A stretch of 64,000 bases of DNA. Source: Argopecten irradians. Lineage: Eukaryota > Mollusca > Bivalvia > Pectinida > Pectinidae. A program made the position numbers and the translations under genes. The DNA is taken from NCBI RefSeq assembly GCF_041381155.1, contig NC_091141.1:22588828-22652827 (forward strand). The letters are read 5' to 3'. Under the pieces are notes generated by a model that was given only the letters and a program-made list of their open reading frames with translations, was not told the DNA's origin and did no database searches. Position 1 is the stretch's first letter, and the number at the start of each line of letters is the position of its first letter. Below are positions 22,687-34,800 of this stretch, in pieces.

Positions 22687-24435
22687 CCGGTGTAACGGTG
22701 AAAATGGACCTCCGTTGAAAATTGACCTCGGGTCAGTTTTCAACGTTGAAAACGGACCCCGAATGCAGTTGAAAATTGAACATGCCGTTGAAAATTGACA
22801 GTGTCTAGGGTCAATTCTCAATGGCAGGTCTGTTGAAAAATGACCGTTGAAAAATGACCTTGGCAAAGTATCAACTGATGGTCTTTTGAAAAATGGCCCT
22901 AGTACATTCACATATAAAGCTGTTGCGCAAACATGATTCTCGAATTCTGTTATCGCCATTTCCTAACTCAGTATAAGCGACCCTTCTGTGCTGGTATTTA
23001 AATTACGTAATTACAGCGATTTGAATTGAAATTGGTATTGTTATCATCGTAACAAATATCTCATTTAAATATTTTAGGTTCTTGTAAGTTTATTATGGAG
23101 AATAGGGCACTAAAGAACTTTCATTTTTCTATTGTTATTTTGTTCGTCCGTGTAGATAATGTTAATTTAATTGTTCTCAAACTGAGGAATTGCTATATAA
23201 CACTGAGGTAACGTAGTAAATAAAAAGGAATTGTTGTTTTCAACTGCATGCAGAGTTTGTACTATGTACCAGCGGATAGTGTTACAAAACTATCATTATG
23301 GGATATTATTAATTTGTTTCTTAATGATTTTTTATGATTATATTTTCGACGATCTAACGTTTGCAGGAATTTAATAATTTTTAAAATATATTTATTCCCT
23401 GCAATACAAGAATACATGTATTATATATGGATCTGCGTATGGATCAGTTATGTTGTGTCTGCGTATGGTTGTGTTGTGTTGTTGTTGTGTTGTTTTGTGT
23501 TTGTGTGTTGTGTGTTGTTGTGTTGTTGTTATTATGTGTGGCTGTGTAATGTTATTGTGTTGTGTGTTATTGGTGTGATGTTGTGTTGTGTATTGTTGTA
23601 TGCTGTGTTTGTGTTGTGTTGTTGTGTTGTGTGATGTTGTGTCGTTGTGTTGTTGTGTGTTGTGTTGTTATGTGTGGCTGTGTAATGTTATTGTGTTGTG
23701 TGTTATTGGTGTGTTGTGTTGTTGTGTGTTGTTGTCGTGTGTTGTGTTGTTGTGTATTATTGTGTTGTGTTGTTTTTGGATGGTGTTGTATTGTTGTTGC
23801 GTGGTTGTGTGTGTTGTGGTTGTGTTGTGTTCTGTGTTGTTTTGTGATGTTTTGTTGTTATGTTGTGTTGTGTGTAAGGCGTGTTGTGTTGTTGTGGTGA
23901 TGTGTGTTGTTGTTGGGTGGTGTTGTGTTGTTGTGGCGTGTTTGTGTGATGTGTTGTTGTGTGATGTTGTGTTGTGTGATGTTGTGTTGTGTAGTGTTGT
24001 TGAGTGTTGTTGTTGGATGTTGTTGTACTGTTGTTGCGTGGTCGTGTGTTATGTTGTGGTTGTATTGTGTGGTGTTATTGTGTAATGTTGTCTTGTGTTG
24101 TGTGGTTGTGTGATGTGTGATGTTATGTGGTGTTGTATTACTTTGTTGTGTGGTGTGATGTGTTGTTGTGTGGTGTTGTGTAGTGTTGTTGTGTTGTTGG
24201 TGTTTTGATGTGCTGTGTGATGCTGTGTGGTTTAATGGTGTCTTGTTGTGTTGTTGTGTAAAAACGAGTTCTTATGGAGTCACTTTTCAGCGGGGTCTAT
24301 TTTCAAGTTTCAACGGGTCGGTGTAAAAAGTGCGTTTAAAGTTCAGTTTTCAACGGTTTTCGGGGTCATTTTTCAACGTTGAAAAATGACCCGAGGTCAG
24401 TTTTTAATGGGGGTCCATTTTCAACGTTACACCGG
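22687..24435. mobile_element. 1.75-kb element with ~170-bp inverted ends built of GTTGAAAAxTGACC repeats
   Basis: The left end CCGGTGTAACGGTGAAAATGG and the right end (reverse complement CCGGTGTAACGTTGAAAATGG) are inverted repeats. Each ~170-bp end is a set of loose direct and inverted copies of GTTGAAAA(T/C)TGACC, resembling repeated transposase-binding sites. The core is almost wholly the TG-rich array at 23420-24262 plus AT-rich DNA. No transposase frame is seen. A target-site duplication was not found. Confidence 0.7.
23420..24262. repeat. TGTTGTGT-type low-complexity array, ~840 bp
   Basis: This is a degenerate mixture of TGTTG, TGTGT and GTTGTGTTGTG words, with a longer internal repeat (TTATGTGTGGCTGTGTAATG at about 23530 and 23668). 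The Cys/Val/Leu-rich frames of up to 165 codons result from the TGT/GTT composition. There is almost no C on the plus strand. Confidence 0.95.
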
Positions 24436-25840
24436 AACCGGAGTCTGAGATCAAAATCCCGACCTTTTAATATTTTTTTCGTAGAAAAGTGGAAAAAAAT
24501 TAGGGTCGGGGGTAAAAAATTTGGGTCGGTAGGGTACCCCTAGCCCTAAACAGACATTTTTTTGCCTTATCTAAAGTCAGTTCTTAAATGAAGTAATATT
24601 TAAAATTCCATATCCCTATAGTTCATTTATTTTTGAGTAAATGAAATCTGCCTTCCTCACTACACTCGCCAAGTTACGTTGAACTTACACTCCGTGCCAA
24701 TTATGGGTATTACGGTGGCCATCTCCTCCGCGGAAATATTCATACGAATTGAAATTACAAGGGAAAGTAATTTTAGTGATTAGCTTACCCAGAATGGATT
24801 TTATCCAGCCTGGTCCTACGGACCGTTGACCCTAAAAGTACTAGTCCTGACCTAAAGTTACTGGTCCAATGCAGACGATACAATTCATACCCTGTAGTTT
24901 TAAATATCCACATGAGTCTGTTTTTAGTTACCCTGCCCTGCGCGCTCTCAACATAGTTTGACTGTAAGGCCATAATAAACATAATTTCAAAATATTGTTT
25001 AGTACAGTTTTGAACTTTCCAAAACCGTTTCTAACAATGCTATTGTTTATTTTTGTTTTTGTATAAATCTTTAGTACTCTATCTGGACAAGAAAGTTGCC
25101 GGTCAAAGGACCAGCTACATGGCAAAATATGTCTGCCCTACTATAAAAGTATCTGTCACGGGCAGACTGACAGGCGTTAATTTCGAACGCCGTAAAGTAG
25201 TCCATCTCTCAATACGATGCATGGTGATTTTTTTTTTTTTTTTTTTGAGGGGTGGGGGTGAAACACGTACTTTATGTATGACGACTGATGTAATTAAACT
25301 TCTCTTCACATTTCGATAGAGTGTGAGGAATAATCTCTAGACTTAAACAAGGCGCCACACACACAACATTTTCATGATCGAAGCTTTTAGCTTCATGTAT
25401 TATCTGTATCCCTTCCCTAATACCACGATGGGGACATGAAGTTGTGTTTTTTCTTGTTCAATAATCTTCATATCCAAAGGAAACAATTCTGGTAGATCAC
25501 TTTAGCCTTTTAAATAGTAGTTCAGATAAAAAAAATGCATACAATTTTTAGAAATGTGTACAAATGATTCCATTTAATGATAAATGAACAGCGTTTCGTC
25601 TTGTCTTTTTCTATTGGCAAATTTAGAATGATAAGGGAGATAACTCGCCTATGCCTATAGCAAGCGACATTCAAGTATTCATAGGCTTATATCATTGTTA
25701 TTTCATAATAATGTCCGCCATTAATCTTGTTATCATAAAGGGGGATATTTTGCTGTTTGATTTTTGTTCTTTTTCAAAATCAATCTAATCAGAGATTTAG
25801 ATAGTATATACTATAACTATCTACATGGTATGTATCTGAT
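24436..25840. other. intergenic with an inverted GGGTCGG motif
   Basis: CCCGACC at about 24478 and GGGTCGG at about 24503 and 24522 form a small inverted pair just outside the element at 22687-24435. A poly-T run lies at 25228-25246. No gene was recognised. The frame at 25053-25319 crosses the poly-T run and lacks recognisable motifs. Confidence 0.35.
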
Positions 25841-25845
25841 CTAAT

Positions 25846-25931
25846 TAAAATTGGACTTGTGATTCCGCTCCACTACATAACTCTACGTTATTTATTGGAG
25901 CAGAATTTCAAGTCTAATTTTAATTAGATTG
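25846..25931. mobile_element. ~85-bp hairpin MITE
   Basis: ATCTAATTAAAATTGGACTT on the left pairs with AAGTCTAATTTTAATTAGAT on the right, with inner arms around TTCCGCTCCA/TGGAGCAGAA. I recognise it as a very common bivalve hairpin repeat. Confidence 0.75.
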
Positions 25932-26244
25932 TTTCCAAAATAGAATGGTTTTACATGCATTTTAGTGTGTTTAGTTTTGAAGTTTGATTCTTTTTTCTCA
26001 TTTTTTTTTTCTTTTGAGAGCGACGTTCAGTGTACATTGTACATGTAGATAATTTTGCTTCGTATAAAATGTCAGATGAATCAGAGAATGACCACGCTCG
26101 AAACATCCCAATATCTTTATACATTCAGTGTTGACTTGAAGAGTTATTTCATTTATATAACATAAATATTTTTATTAATTTACTCTTCTTCTGAGATGGA
26201 TATTCTACTTTCTGCTGCAGGTTTCACTCTGAAAATAATAGTAA

Positions 26245-26420
26245 CTATGAACGCAGCCTGGCGGAAAGAATCGGTACTAAGGCAGGTAATTCAGTCTTAG
26301 GCAGAAACTAGACTGGTTCCCGCCTCAGTTACCTCCCTTGCGTACGCTTCACTAGTGAGCGGAGCGCAGCCTGGCGGAGAGTAGAGAACTAAGGGAAGGG
26401 AACCAGTCTAGGCAGAAACG
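26245..26420. repeat. modular direct/inverted repeats upstream of the MGCIQSK gene
   Basis: CGCAGCCTGGCGGA occurs near 26253 and again near 26365. CTAGACTGGTTCCC at 26309-26322 is the exact inverse of GGGAACCAGTCTAG at 26398-26411. GGCAGAAAC follows the right copy and precedes the left. It looks like a small foldback element or a duplicated promoter block. Confidence 0.55.
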
Positions 26421-26437
26421 TCATAGTTTTGTCATTA

Positions 26438-26445
26438 TGACGTCA
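26438..26445. promoter_or_regulatory. CRE/ATF palindrome upstream of the MGCIQSK gene
   Basis: A perfect TGACGTCA lies 61 bp upstream of the ATG at 26506. Its position suits a core promoter element of that gene. Activity is inferred. Confidence 0.45.
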
Positions 26446-26505
26446 TCTGTGTAATTGTTGTTGCTTTGCAACTGCGAACCCACACCAAGTTTGACAGTCG
26501 ACAAC

Positions 26506-28218
26506 ATGGGTTGTATACAATCAAAATCTGTCAGAAAAAGGAAGAAGAAATCAGCCCACCAAATTAACGGCTATCCAGAACAGGTATGATTCCTATGATA
26601 AGAGAGTTAATTAATACAGGTACACGTGCTTGTCTTTCGACACACCGTGGGAATAAGTCATGACGATTTAGAAATGTTTTTCGGTTTTAAAAATACTATT
26701 ATATATACATATACTAACGCAATCACACGTATAACTTTTTACCATTTATGTAAATACTATATATCTATATAAGCCAAATATGGCTTTCCAATGATGTTGG
26801 ACTGATGAGATACTGATGAGATACTTTATGTTTTTCTACAATGTTTTTAGCCACGGTCAATTACGGTGTAAGGGCATGTCAAGTTTAAATTTAGGAGGAC
26901 GGAGAAAGTCGGAGTCTCCTGAAAAAAAAAAACCCATTTACTATGCAATCCGTCCGTAAGTGTGTGTCCCATGGGGTTCGAACTTGAAATGTAAGGTTGA
27001 GGGCTAGTACATGTGTAGTTATATCTTGGAATACTAAAATCGGTCGAATCGGCCATCGTACAATGTAATCAAATTAACCGGAGCGAAACTTGTACCAACT
27101 TTCTCACTTCATTCACTTTGATACACAAATATTACTACATCTTACAGCAACCCTTCGTACTCGCGCTCGCCTACGCAAGGGGTCCCCAGGGTCCAGTTCT
27201 TGGTCCAGTCCTCTTCTTGCCGTTTGACTGTATTCTTCACCACGGCAGAACTCGATACATGTACTTTGATCATACAACAGGTCCTAATTTTATGGAGATG
27301 GTTACAATATACACATGTGTTCCAATGGTGGAAAATACAATTGTCCCGGAAAAATGAAATATAACGATGTGACTTAAAGTCCTCGCCAACAACGTACATT
27401 TCATGCATAATATTTAATATATGTTTTCTGCCAAAGTTAGGGAAGAAATCTAAAGTTAAGGAACCTTCCTAAAATCTGTAATGCTCTCCTACGGAGAAAT
27501 TTAAGTTAAGGGAATCGTAAAATGTTGGAGGAAAGACAGAGTACCACGAGACAACCCATCGTTATAGCGACCAATACCCGAAAAACTGCCCACCAGTCTG
27601 TGTTTCTTATATATTTATTGTTTATTTTCAATCCGTATTTTGCAATGTTCTGAGTACAAAAAAAGATTGAAATGTGTAAAAATATAATATATATATTCAT
27701 AAACTCTTCTCATTCTTTTCTGACATGAATAAAAAACAACAACACTAATTAAGTTACTTTTATTGAAATTGGTTTCAGTAGACCCTATAATTATAACCTA
27801 ATAATATATATTGTCCTTTCATTGACAGAATGAAACAAAAATTGAAAACAGTGGAAAATTTTCACAGTGGAGTACTAAAAACAAAACAAGCGGAAATGGT
27901 GTCAAAGAGATGCTTTCCGGAAATCGTATGCAATCAACATTCACAACAGCACAAGCTAACATGAATGGAATCGTTGCCAAATTACCCAACAAAAAGTTAC
28001 AGGATGTCGAGACCATAAAACAGGAGAGCTTCTGTAGGAGGCGGGTACTGGAAATAAATGACCGGAAGCCGAAACTGGTAGCTCATCACCGGAAGTTGTT
28101 TACTGTCTTACTCCTTGCAATGCTAACTTTTCTCCACTACATGAGGATGCAGGTTGTGGGTATCCGAGTGCTGGTATCGAGGGACGACATTGCCTACTAC
28201 CTTCTTCTGCGGTATTGA
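26506..28218 (+). CDS. predicted dually acylated small basic protein (MGCIQSK N-terminus), two exons
   Basis: Exon 1 (26506-26583) encodes MGCIQSKSVRKRKKK and 11 more residues, ending at a CAG/GTATGA donor. Exon 2 (27829-28218) follows a TTGACAG acceptor, in phase 0, and runs 129 codons to TGA, giving 155 residues. Gly2 with Ser6 fits N-myristoylation and Cys3 palmitoylation, as in Src-family kinases, and the Lys/Arg cluster at 8-15 would strengthen membrane binding. The middle is hydrophilic and Lys/Asn-rich. Near residues 114-126 a short hydrophobic stretch (LFTVLLLAMLTFL) follows a basic segment. No kinase or other known domain is present. The last third may be intron read-through if a further donor is used. 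I do not recognise the family. The N-terminal motif plus matched splice sites are the evidence for a real gene; a CRE lies upstream. Confidence 0.5.
26845..27060 (-). mobile_element. probable SINE copy, minus strand
   Basis: Read on the minus strand it has GCCCTCAACCTTACATTTCA, then AAGTTCGAACCCCATGGGAC (B-box-like), a T-rich stretch and TCAGGAGACTCCGACTTTC. That is the order seen in the SINE at 5041 (B box, GGTTTTTCTC-like run, ACTCTGACTTTC). It is diverged and lies inside the intron of the MGCIQSK gene. Confidence 0.45.
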
Positions 28219-28581
28219 TTACTTATTATAACCGCTGGAATAGCCAAGGGCCACTACAGCTATATAACCTTTAGAAATGAAACAAAACCAACAACCTAAA
28301 TTTCTCTTAAGTTTGTGTTTTGAAAATTCGTGATTACATTCTTCACTATTCATATAGTTCAGCTTCCGTGTTAAACTCTAAATATTCAAGTTCAATGTCA
28401 TAGTCAGAGTACAGGCGTTTGACTCTCTCTCTATATATATATATTATCTTCCTCTCTCTCTCTATCGCCCGCGTAGGATAAATAATAAACTATAGTGCAC
28501 GTGTGTAGCCCAAAGTCATTATTTTAAATCCTACAAGGATGTTTTAAACCATATGAACAGAAACAAAGGTTTTCATTTTTA

Positions 28582-30110
28582 GGTCATATGACCGGAAAGG
28601 TCAGGATGATCTATTGTCATCATGCGCCGTCCGTCGTGCGTAAACTTTTCATTCAAACGACTTCTTCTCAATAACAGAAAGCCGCAGGGTACTGATATTT
28701 GGCCTGTAGCATGCTAGAAATGAAGGGCTACCAAGTTTGTTCAAATGAATGACCTTGACTTTCATTCAAGGTCACGGGTCTAAAAGGCTAAAATCTTTAA
28801 ACGATTTCTTCTCAAGAAACAGAAGATTCAGGGCCTGTAGCATGCTAGGATGAATAGCTACCAAGTTTGTTCAAATGAATGACCTTGACCTTCATTTAAA
28901 GATGCTCCACCGCCGACAGAGCATAAATGATATATTCATCATTTGAACAATTATTGGTGTTCAATCGTGTATATATATGTCTAATTAACACAAAAAAATA
29001 ACATAAAATAATTTATTTCGCCTTTGGTGCATGCGCAATCAGTCCTTCATTCTATATAGAATATAGTGCCACGTAATTTTTTCGGGATGCAAATAATTAT
29101 TTTTTATATTTTCAACTTGAAGTAAAATTAGAAGCTCAAACTTTTCAATGGTGGTAATGGTGTAAATAAAGTAACTTTTGTAACTGAATAAAATACTAAA
29201 TCGTCTGCTGTTGTTTTTGATAATGAAAAAATACCATTTGTCAGCGGTGGAGCATCTTTAAGGTCACAGGAGTCAAATAGGCTAAAATCCTTTAAACAAC
29301 TTCTTGTGAATAACTAAAAGCCTAGAGACCTGATATTGAGCCCCTGAAATTCTGGGATGAAAGGCTATGAAGTTTGTTCAAATGAATGACCTTGACCCTC
29401 ATTCAAGGCCACAAGGGTCAAATAGGTTAAAACATTTTAAACGAATTCTTCTCAATAACCAGAAGGCCCAGGGTACTGATATTGGGCATGTAGCATGCTG
29501 GGATGAAGGCTATTAAGTTTGTTCAAATGTTTGTTCAAATTGCATTCATTCAAGGTCACGGGGGTTAAATAGGCTAAAATCTTAAAAACGTCTTCTTAAG
29601 AACGGAAAGGACCAGGATACTCATATTGGGCCTGAAGCATGCTGAAATGAAAGGCTTCCAAGTTTGTTCAAATGAATGACCTTGACTTCCATTCAAGGTC
29701 ACAGGCGTCAAATAGGACAAAAATCTTTTAACAACTTCTTCTAAAGAACTGAAAGGCCCAGGATACTCAAATTGGGCCTGCAGCTTGCTTTGATGAAGGG
29801 CTACCAAATTTGTTCAAATTAATGACCTTGGCTGTTCAAGGTCACAGGGGTCAAATAGGTTAATATCTTTAAACGACTTCTTGAGAATAACTAGGAGGCC
29901 CAGAGACCTGATATTGGGCCTATAACATGCTGGGATGAAGAGCTACTGAGTTTGTTCAATTGAATGACATTGACCTTCATCCAAGGTCAAAGGGGTCAAA
30001 TAGGCTAAAATCTTGAAATAACTGTTTGTGAATAACTAAAAGGCCTAGAGACCTGATATTGGGGTTGTGAAATGCTGGGATGAAGGGCTATCATATTTCT
30101 ATACCATCGC
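28582..30110. mobile_element. satellite-bearing dispersed repeat, ~145-bp units
   Basis: The element begins with a perfect palindrome GGTCATATGACC (28582-28593), then CGGAAAGGTCAGGATGATC. It carries about eight degenerate units that share AAACGACTTCTTCTCAATAAC, GGCCCAGGGTACTGATATTG and TGAATGACCTTGACCTTCAT. It is interrupted by the TTAA MITE at 28900-29257. The antiparallel frame at 29574-29807 is a repeat shadow. Confidence 0.75.
28900..29257. mobile_element. TTAA-flanked MITE, copy 2
   Basis: The element is 358 bp from AGATGCTCCACCGC to GCGGTGGAGCATCT. TTAA lies at 28896-28899 and 29258-29261. It sits inside a repeat unit whose uninterrupted sisters read CATTCAAGGTCAC, so the pre-insertion site (CATTTAAGGTCAC-like) can be inferred. 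That supports TTAA as the duplicated target. Confidence 0.93.
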
Positions 30111-30359
30111 CTCCAATATGTTCATTGTTTTGTACACAAAACTATCAAAGCCTAATCAATAGATGTATGTATAAATCGTAATTCTTGTTATTTGTCAAAT
30201 GTTTAGACGCCAATTTCCTTTTTTTTTTCGTTTTTCTTTACTCAGATACACGTGAATGTATCTAAAAGTTTTCTTGTTAATTTGAATGATTAACTTTTGT
30301 GACCAAGAACCCAATGGGTACAAATCGTTAACCTGCTAATGAGTAATTTCGTTTCATGA

Positions 30360-31030
30360 AATGGACTATGGAAGTATAAGAGATAAAGATCCAAAGGCCT
30401 TCGTCAAGGTCATTCATTAGAACAAACATAGTGGTGCTTCATCACCAGATGCTACAGTTCCGCTAAAAGTCATTAAGTGTCTTGGTTATTAGAAGTCATA
30501 TAACATTTTAGTCTAGTTAACCCCTGATGTGACCTTGAATGAAGGCCGAGGTCATTTATTTCAGCAAACTTGATAGCACGTTATCTCTACTTTCTACAGT
30601 TCCAAAACAAAGTCTTAGTTATTTAGAAGACATGCAAAAATTTAGCATATTTGAACCATGTTTTAGTCTTGTTAACCCCTGTGACCTTGAATGAAGGCAG
30701 AGGTAATTTATTTTAGCAAACTTGATAGCACATGATCTCTACATTCTACAGTTCCAAAACAAAGTCTTAGTTATTTAGAAGACATGCAAAAATTTAGCAT
30801 ATTTGAACCATGTGATTTGAAATGAAGATCAAGGTCATTCATACAGATGTACGTGTATGGACAAATTTGCTCTGGTAGCCCTACATTCCTCGGGCTAAAA
30901 GTAAGGTTTCTAAGATTTATAAACTACTGATCAGAAGTTGTTTAATGAGTTTAACCTAATTAACCCCTGTAATTATAACCTTGTATGAAGGTCAATGTCA
31001 TTCATCTGAACGATCAAACTCCTCATCCTG
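30360..31030. mobile_element. inverted relative of the 28582 repeat
   Basis: The sequence reads AAGGTCATTCAT and CCCTGTGACCTTGAATGAAGG several times in the orientation opposite to 28582-30110. An internal ~125-bp duplication (AGTTCCAAAACAAAGTCTTAG at about 30598 and 30750) is present. The two blocks together form a large interrupted inverted pair. Confidence 0.65.
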
Positions 31031-31068
31031 GCAAAGGTCTCCAAGGCGATTTCAGATTCCAAAATGAT

Positions 31069-31192
31069 ATAGGTGAAATACGATTTGCCATTGATTAGTC
31101 CCATATTTTGATGTGATTTTTTGTGTAATGTCACAATCACTAAAAGCTTAAGGCGGGACTTATTGACAGTAAATCGTATTTCAGTACTTCAC
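31069..31192. mobile_element. ~124-bp inverted-repeat MITE
   Basis: GGTGAAATACGATTTGCCAT at the left pairs with GTAAATCGTATTTCAGTACT and TTCACC at the right. Inner arms GATTAGTCCC and GGGACTTATTG also match. There is no coding capacity. Confidence 0.7.
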
Positions 31193-31223
31193 CCACGCAG
31201 TTCAAGTTGCATGCATTGGTATT

Positions 31224-31420
31224 TAACTCGATCACCCCTAAAATCTCTTAGTGGACTGGTCTAGTCTTTGACTAAGAAGAGACTAAATGTGCCTTTAGGA
31301 TCGAGTTTATTATTGAACCTTCAGTTTCCAGGTTAACTATTTCACTCCTGAAATTTCATAATGGACTGGTCTAGTCTTTGACTTAGAAGAGCCTAAATGT
31401 GCCTTCAGAGGGGACTTGAG
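31224..31420. repeat. two copies of a ~110-bp segment
   Basis: GACTGGTCTAGTCTTTGACT, AGAAGAG-CTAAATGTGCCTT and flanking CACTCCTGAAAT/CACCCCTAAAAT occur at about 31226-31300 and 31346-31410. It is a local duplication of unknown origin. Confidence 0.7.
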
Positions 31421-31678
31421 TTAAACAAATATTTGAAGGGAAAGTTGAACCAAAAGGAAGGACGATAGTAAATGAAAGAAATGGATCACAGTCCTAACCA
31501 TTAAAATCAGAAGAAATAATTTTAATCACCCGTCTTTTTCAGGATTTATCTGTCGTAAGAAAATCTGCATTTGATATCACTGATCAAATATTTGAACTTG
31601 TCAACTTTTGATTAACTGGACGAGGATTTTTAAAAGAAATCAACAATACGCAAACAAAAACTTGTTTAACAAATAAAA

Positions 31679-31684
31679 TTTATT
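31679..31684 (-). terminator. poly(A) signal of UQCRB
   Basis: AATAAA on the minus strand lies 207 bp downstream of the UQCRB stop codon, the only good candidate close to the gene. It implies a 3' UTR of about 220-230 nt. Confidence 0.6.
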
Positions 31685-31890
31685 CACATGTCTATGTCCA
31701 AATTTTCACCAAATGGTACTCAGACACCGTGCCACAGTTTCAAAATGGCATTCTTTTTTCTCTTTGTAATATGAAGTTTTTCAGACATTTAGACACACAC
31801 ACTTTTGAATCAAACTAAAGTTCTCGTATAGGTAAAAACTTCATCAATTACATCACTATCAATAACGGAAAAATGATTCCAAGTTTCTCC

Positions 31891-34800
31891 TCATTTAGGC
31901 TGAATTGCTGGCTGCATTTGACTGATCATATTTGATAATGTTGTTTGGTATTGTTCCGGGGTTAGCTTGAAATCATCTGGTGGCTGTTCTCCGTTCTGGT
32001 CCCAGTAACGCTTGATTTCAATGTCACGGATCACTGAGGCCAAAGCGCTATCAAGGTACTCCACATCCTGTGAAAAACAAAAAGGCCATTAGCTGATGCA
32101 AGGCTAATTACATTTCAGGTCCCAATTTCTCCAAACAAAAATGTGTGCTAGCTGACTTAATAAAAAATAATTCTCCTTTTGTATTTAGAGGGTGTAGACT
32201 TCTTGTGTACAAATAAGCTCTCTCTTTATAGATAAAGCTCTTTCTTTTTATTGTAAATAAAATTGTGTATGATATTTGAATGTGACATCAAAAAATTGAA
32301 AATAAAAAAAAACCAAGAGGCCCAAGAGGCCTTGACAGTCATCTGAGTGCTGATATAGAAAGAGCAATGCAAAGTTGTTCAAATATGTAAAAAGTATTTA
32401 CAAATTAGAATAAACTTTAAACTTGAACCTTCATATTAGAATTTTCATTTTTTTTTTTTTTCTCATTTTAAATAGTTAGTGTATTATGTTACCAAACCTT
32501 ATGCTTAAAATTCCAATTTGCTTTGCCAACGTTAATCAAAACAAAACTAGAAGTCGGTCAGTGTCAGTGATTTTATAAATTTCACTTTTTAGCTCACCTA
32601 TTCCAAGAATAGGGGAAGCTATTAATGTTGTCACCCCGGCGTCGGCGTCAGCGTCCCATTTCACGTTAAAGTTTTTTAGCAAGTTTCTGTTTCGTCAATT
32701 ATTTAAGCTTAAGTCATCATAAATGTTTATGATTTTATTTTCCTAATGTGTATGGATGCTGAACGTGATAATACAACCAATTTGGGGCCCTTTAGGGGTT
32801 TTTTGAGCCTGTTAATTTGTCATATATCCATGTTAAAGTTTTTGAGCAAGTTTCTATTTTGTCTCTTGTTTAAGCTTAAGTCATCATAAATGTTTATGAT
32901 TTTTATTTTCCTAATGTGTATGGATGCTGAACATGATAATACAACCAATTTGGGGCCCTTTAGGTTTTTTTTAGTCTGTTAATATGTCATATTTCCATGT
33001 TAAAAGTTTTTGAGCAAGTTTCTATATTGTCTATTGTTTAAGCTTAAGTCATCATAAATGTTTATGATTTTATTTTCCTAATGTGTATGGATGCTGAACG
33101 TGATAATACAACCAATTTGGGGCCCTTTAGGGGTTTTTTGAGTCTGTTAATTTGTCATATTTCCATGTTTATATAGTAAATACTTGAACATCAACTTCTT
33201 CTGGATAGGCAAGCTTTGCTGGACCAATATGGATATGGTGTTAAAATGCTATTTCAGACTAATAATTCTAACCCAGTTTTACTAATTTCCTATTAAAACT
33301 AAGCAACTAATGTTCATAAAAGTGTTTTTCCTTTATAAACTATAGTAAATTTGATTCCCTCCAAAAGGGGAAAATCTGAAATCCCAGGGCCATGAAATTC
33401 ACACATTTTGTAAAGGGCCTTAAGACCTTCTAATCTATGAAGATTATTTGGTTCCATCAAATCTGTGAATTCAGAAGACAGATTTTTGATAAGTTAGCCA
33501 ATTTGACCCCTTTTGGCCCCGCCCCTCTAAACTCTGAGGGTCAGCCAGGACCAATATGGATATGATGTTAAAATGCTATAAATCTCGGGCTAACAATTCT
33601 AACCCAGTTTGACTAATTCCTATGAAAACAAAGCAAATAATGTTCATAAATTAATTGGTTTTCCCTATATAAGCTATAGTAAATTTGATTCCCTCCCCAG
33701 GGGAAAATCTGAGATCCCAGGGCCATGAAATTCACATTTTTTTTGTAAAGGGCCTTAAGCCTTCCAATCTCTGAAGAGTATCTGGTTCCATCAAATCTGT
33801 GAATTCAGAAGAAGATTTTTTGAAGTTTTAGCCTATTTGACCCTTTTTGGCCCTGCCTCTAAGGCCCCTGGGAGGCAGTCATTGAAAATTTGTTAATGGA
33901 ATTCAAAGGTCATCTCATGGGAATAATTCTGACACTATTTGACTTTTTTTCTATGATAAATGACCAAATAATGCTCCAAAATGGGTTTTTACTATATAAA
34001 CTATAGTAAACTTAACCCCCTCCCCAGGGGGAAACCTGAGACCCCAGGGTCATATAAAAATTCTCCTTTTGTAACTTGCGTAAGAAATTGGACTACAGCA
34101 AATACATTTTTGACTTATTAAAATTTTTATAATTATAAGATATCTGAGGTAAGTGTATATCAAACTATTCTTATAACAAAGTAATTTCATTGGATGGTCC
34201 CCAGAGGTTCGTTTATAATCTTGTTTTACTATGCATGTGCACGTGTTGTACATCATATTTACTAGCTAAGATTTACATCATCAGAGGGACAACTGTAAAC
34301 AAAAGCACTTGCACTTCCGAGATAACGTTCTCTATTACAAACTAACTTATAGCTCAGGCAAACTTTTCATTACCAAACAGACATTAAAATACCCTGGCTA
34401 TAATTATAAGCTAATTGAAAAGAGAAATTCATTTCAATCAGAATTTCCGAAATAAGACATTAAATACTTAATCAATTTTACAATTTCATTACAAATTTCC
34501 ATTAAAAGTTAAACTCGCATCATTTTTAAACTCGCATCATTTATTATTCTTTTCATTTGAAATTTTTATTGAAAGTTTAATTCGCATCATCCATTATTTC
34601 CTTAAATAGAATTTTCTATATAAAGTTTGAACTTGCATCATCCATTATTTTTTTCGTTAAAATTTTCCTTAAAATTCATTAGAATTTCCCATTAAATGTT
34701 TTACTCACATCATCCATCATTCCTTTTATTAGATTTTTCCATTAAAAGTTTATAACTTATATCATCCATTATTTCATTCATTAGAATTTTCCATTTAATG

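Noticed and set aside
23416-24113. Cys/Val/Leu-rich frames up to 165 codons that look like membrane proteins
   Set aside because: They come from the TGT/GTT low-complexity array; stop codons are rare there only because of composition.
27118-27408. Overlapping 79- and 88-codon frames on opposite strands in the MGCIQSK intron
   Set aside because: Antiparallel overlap, no known motif, and no splice context.
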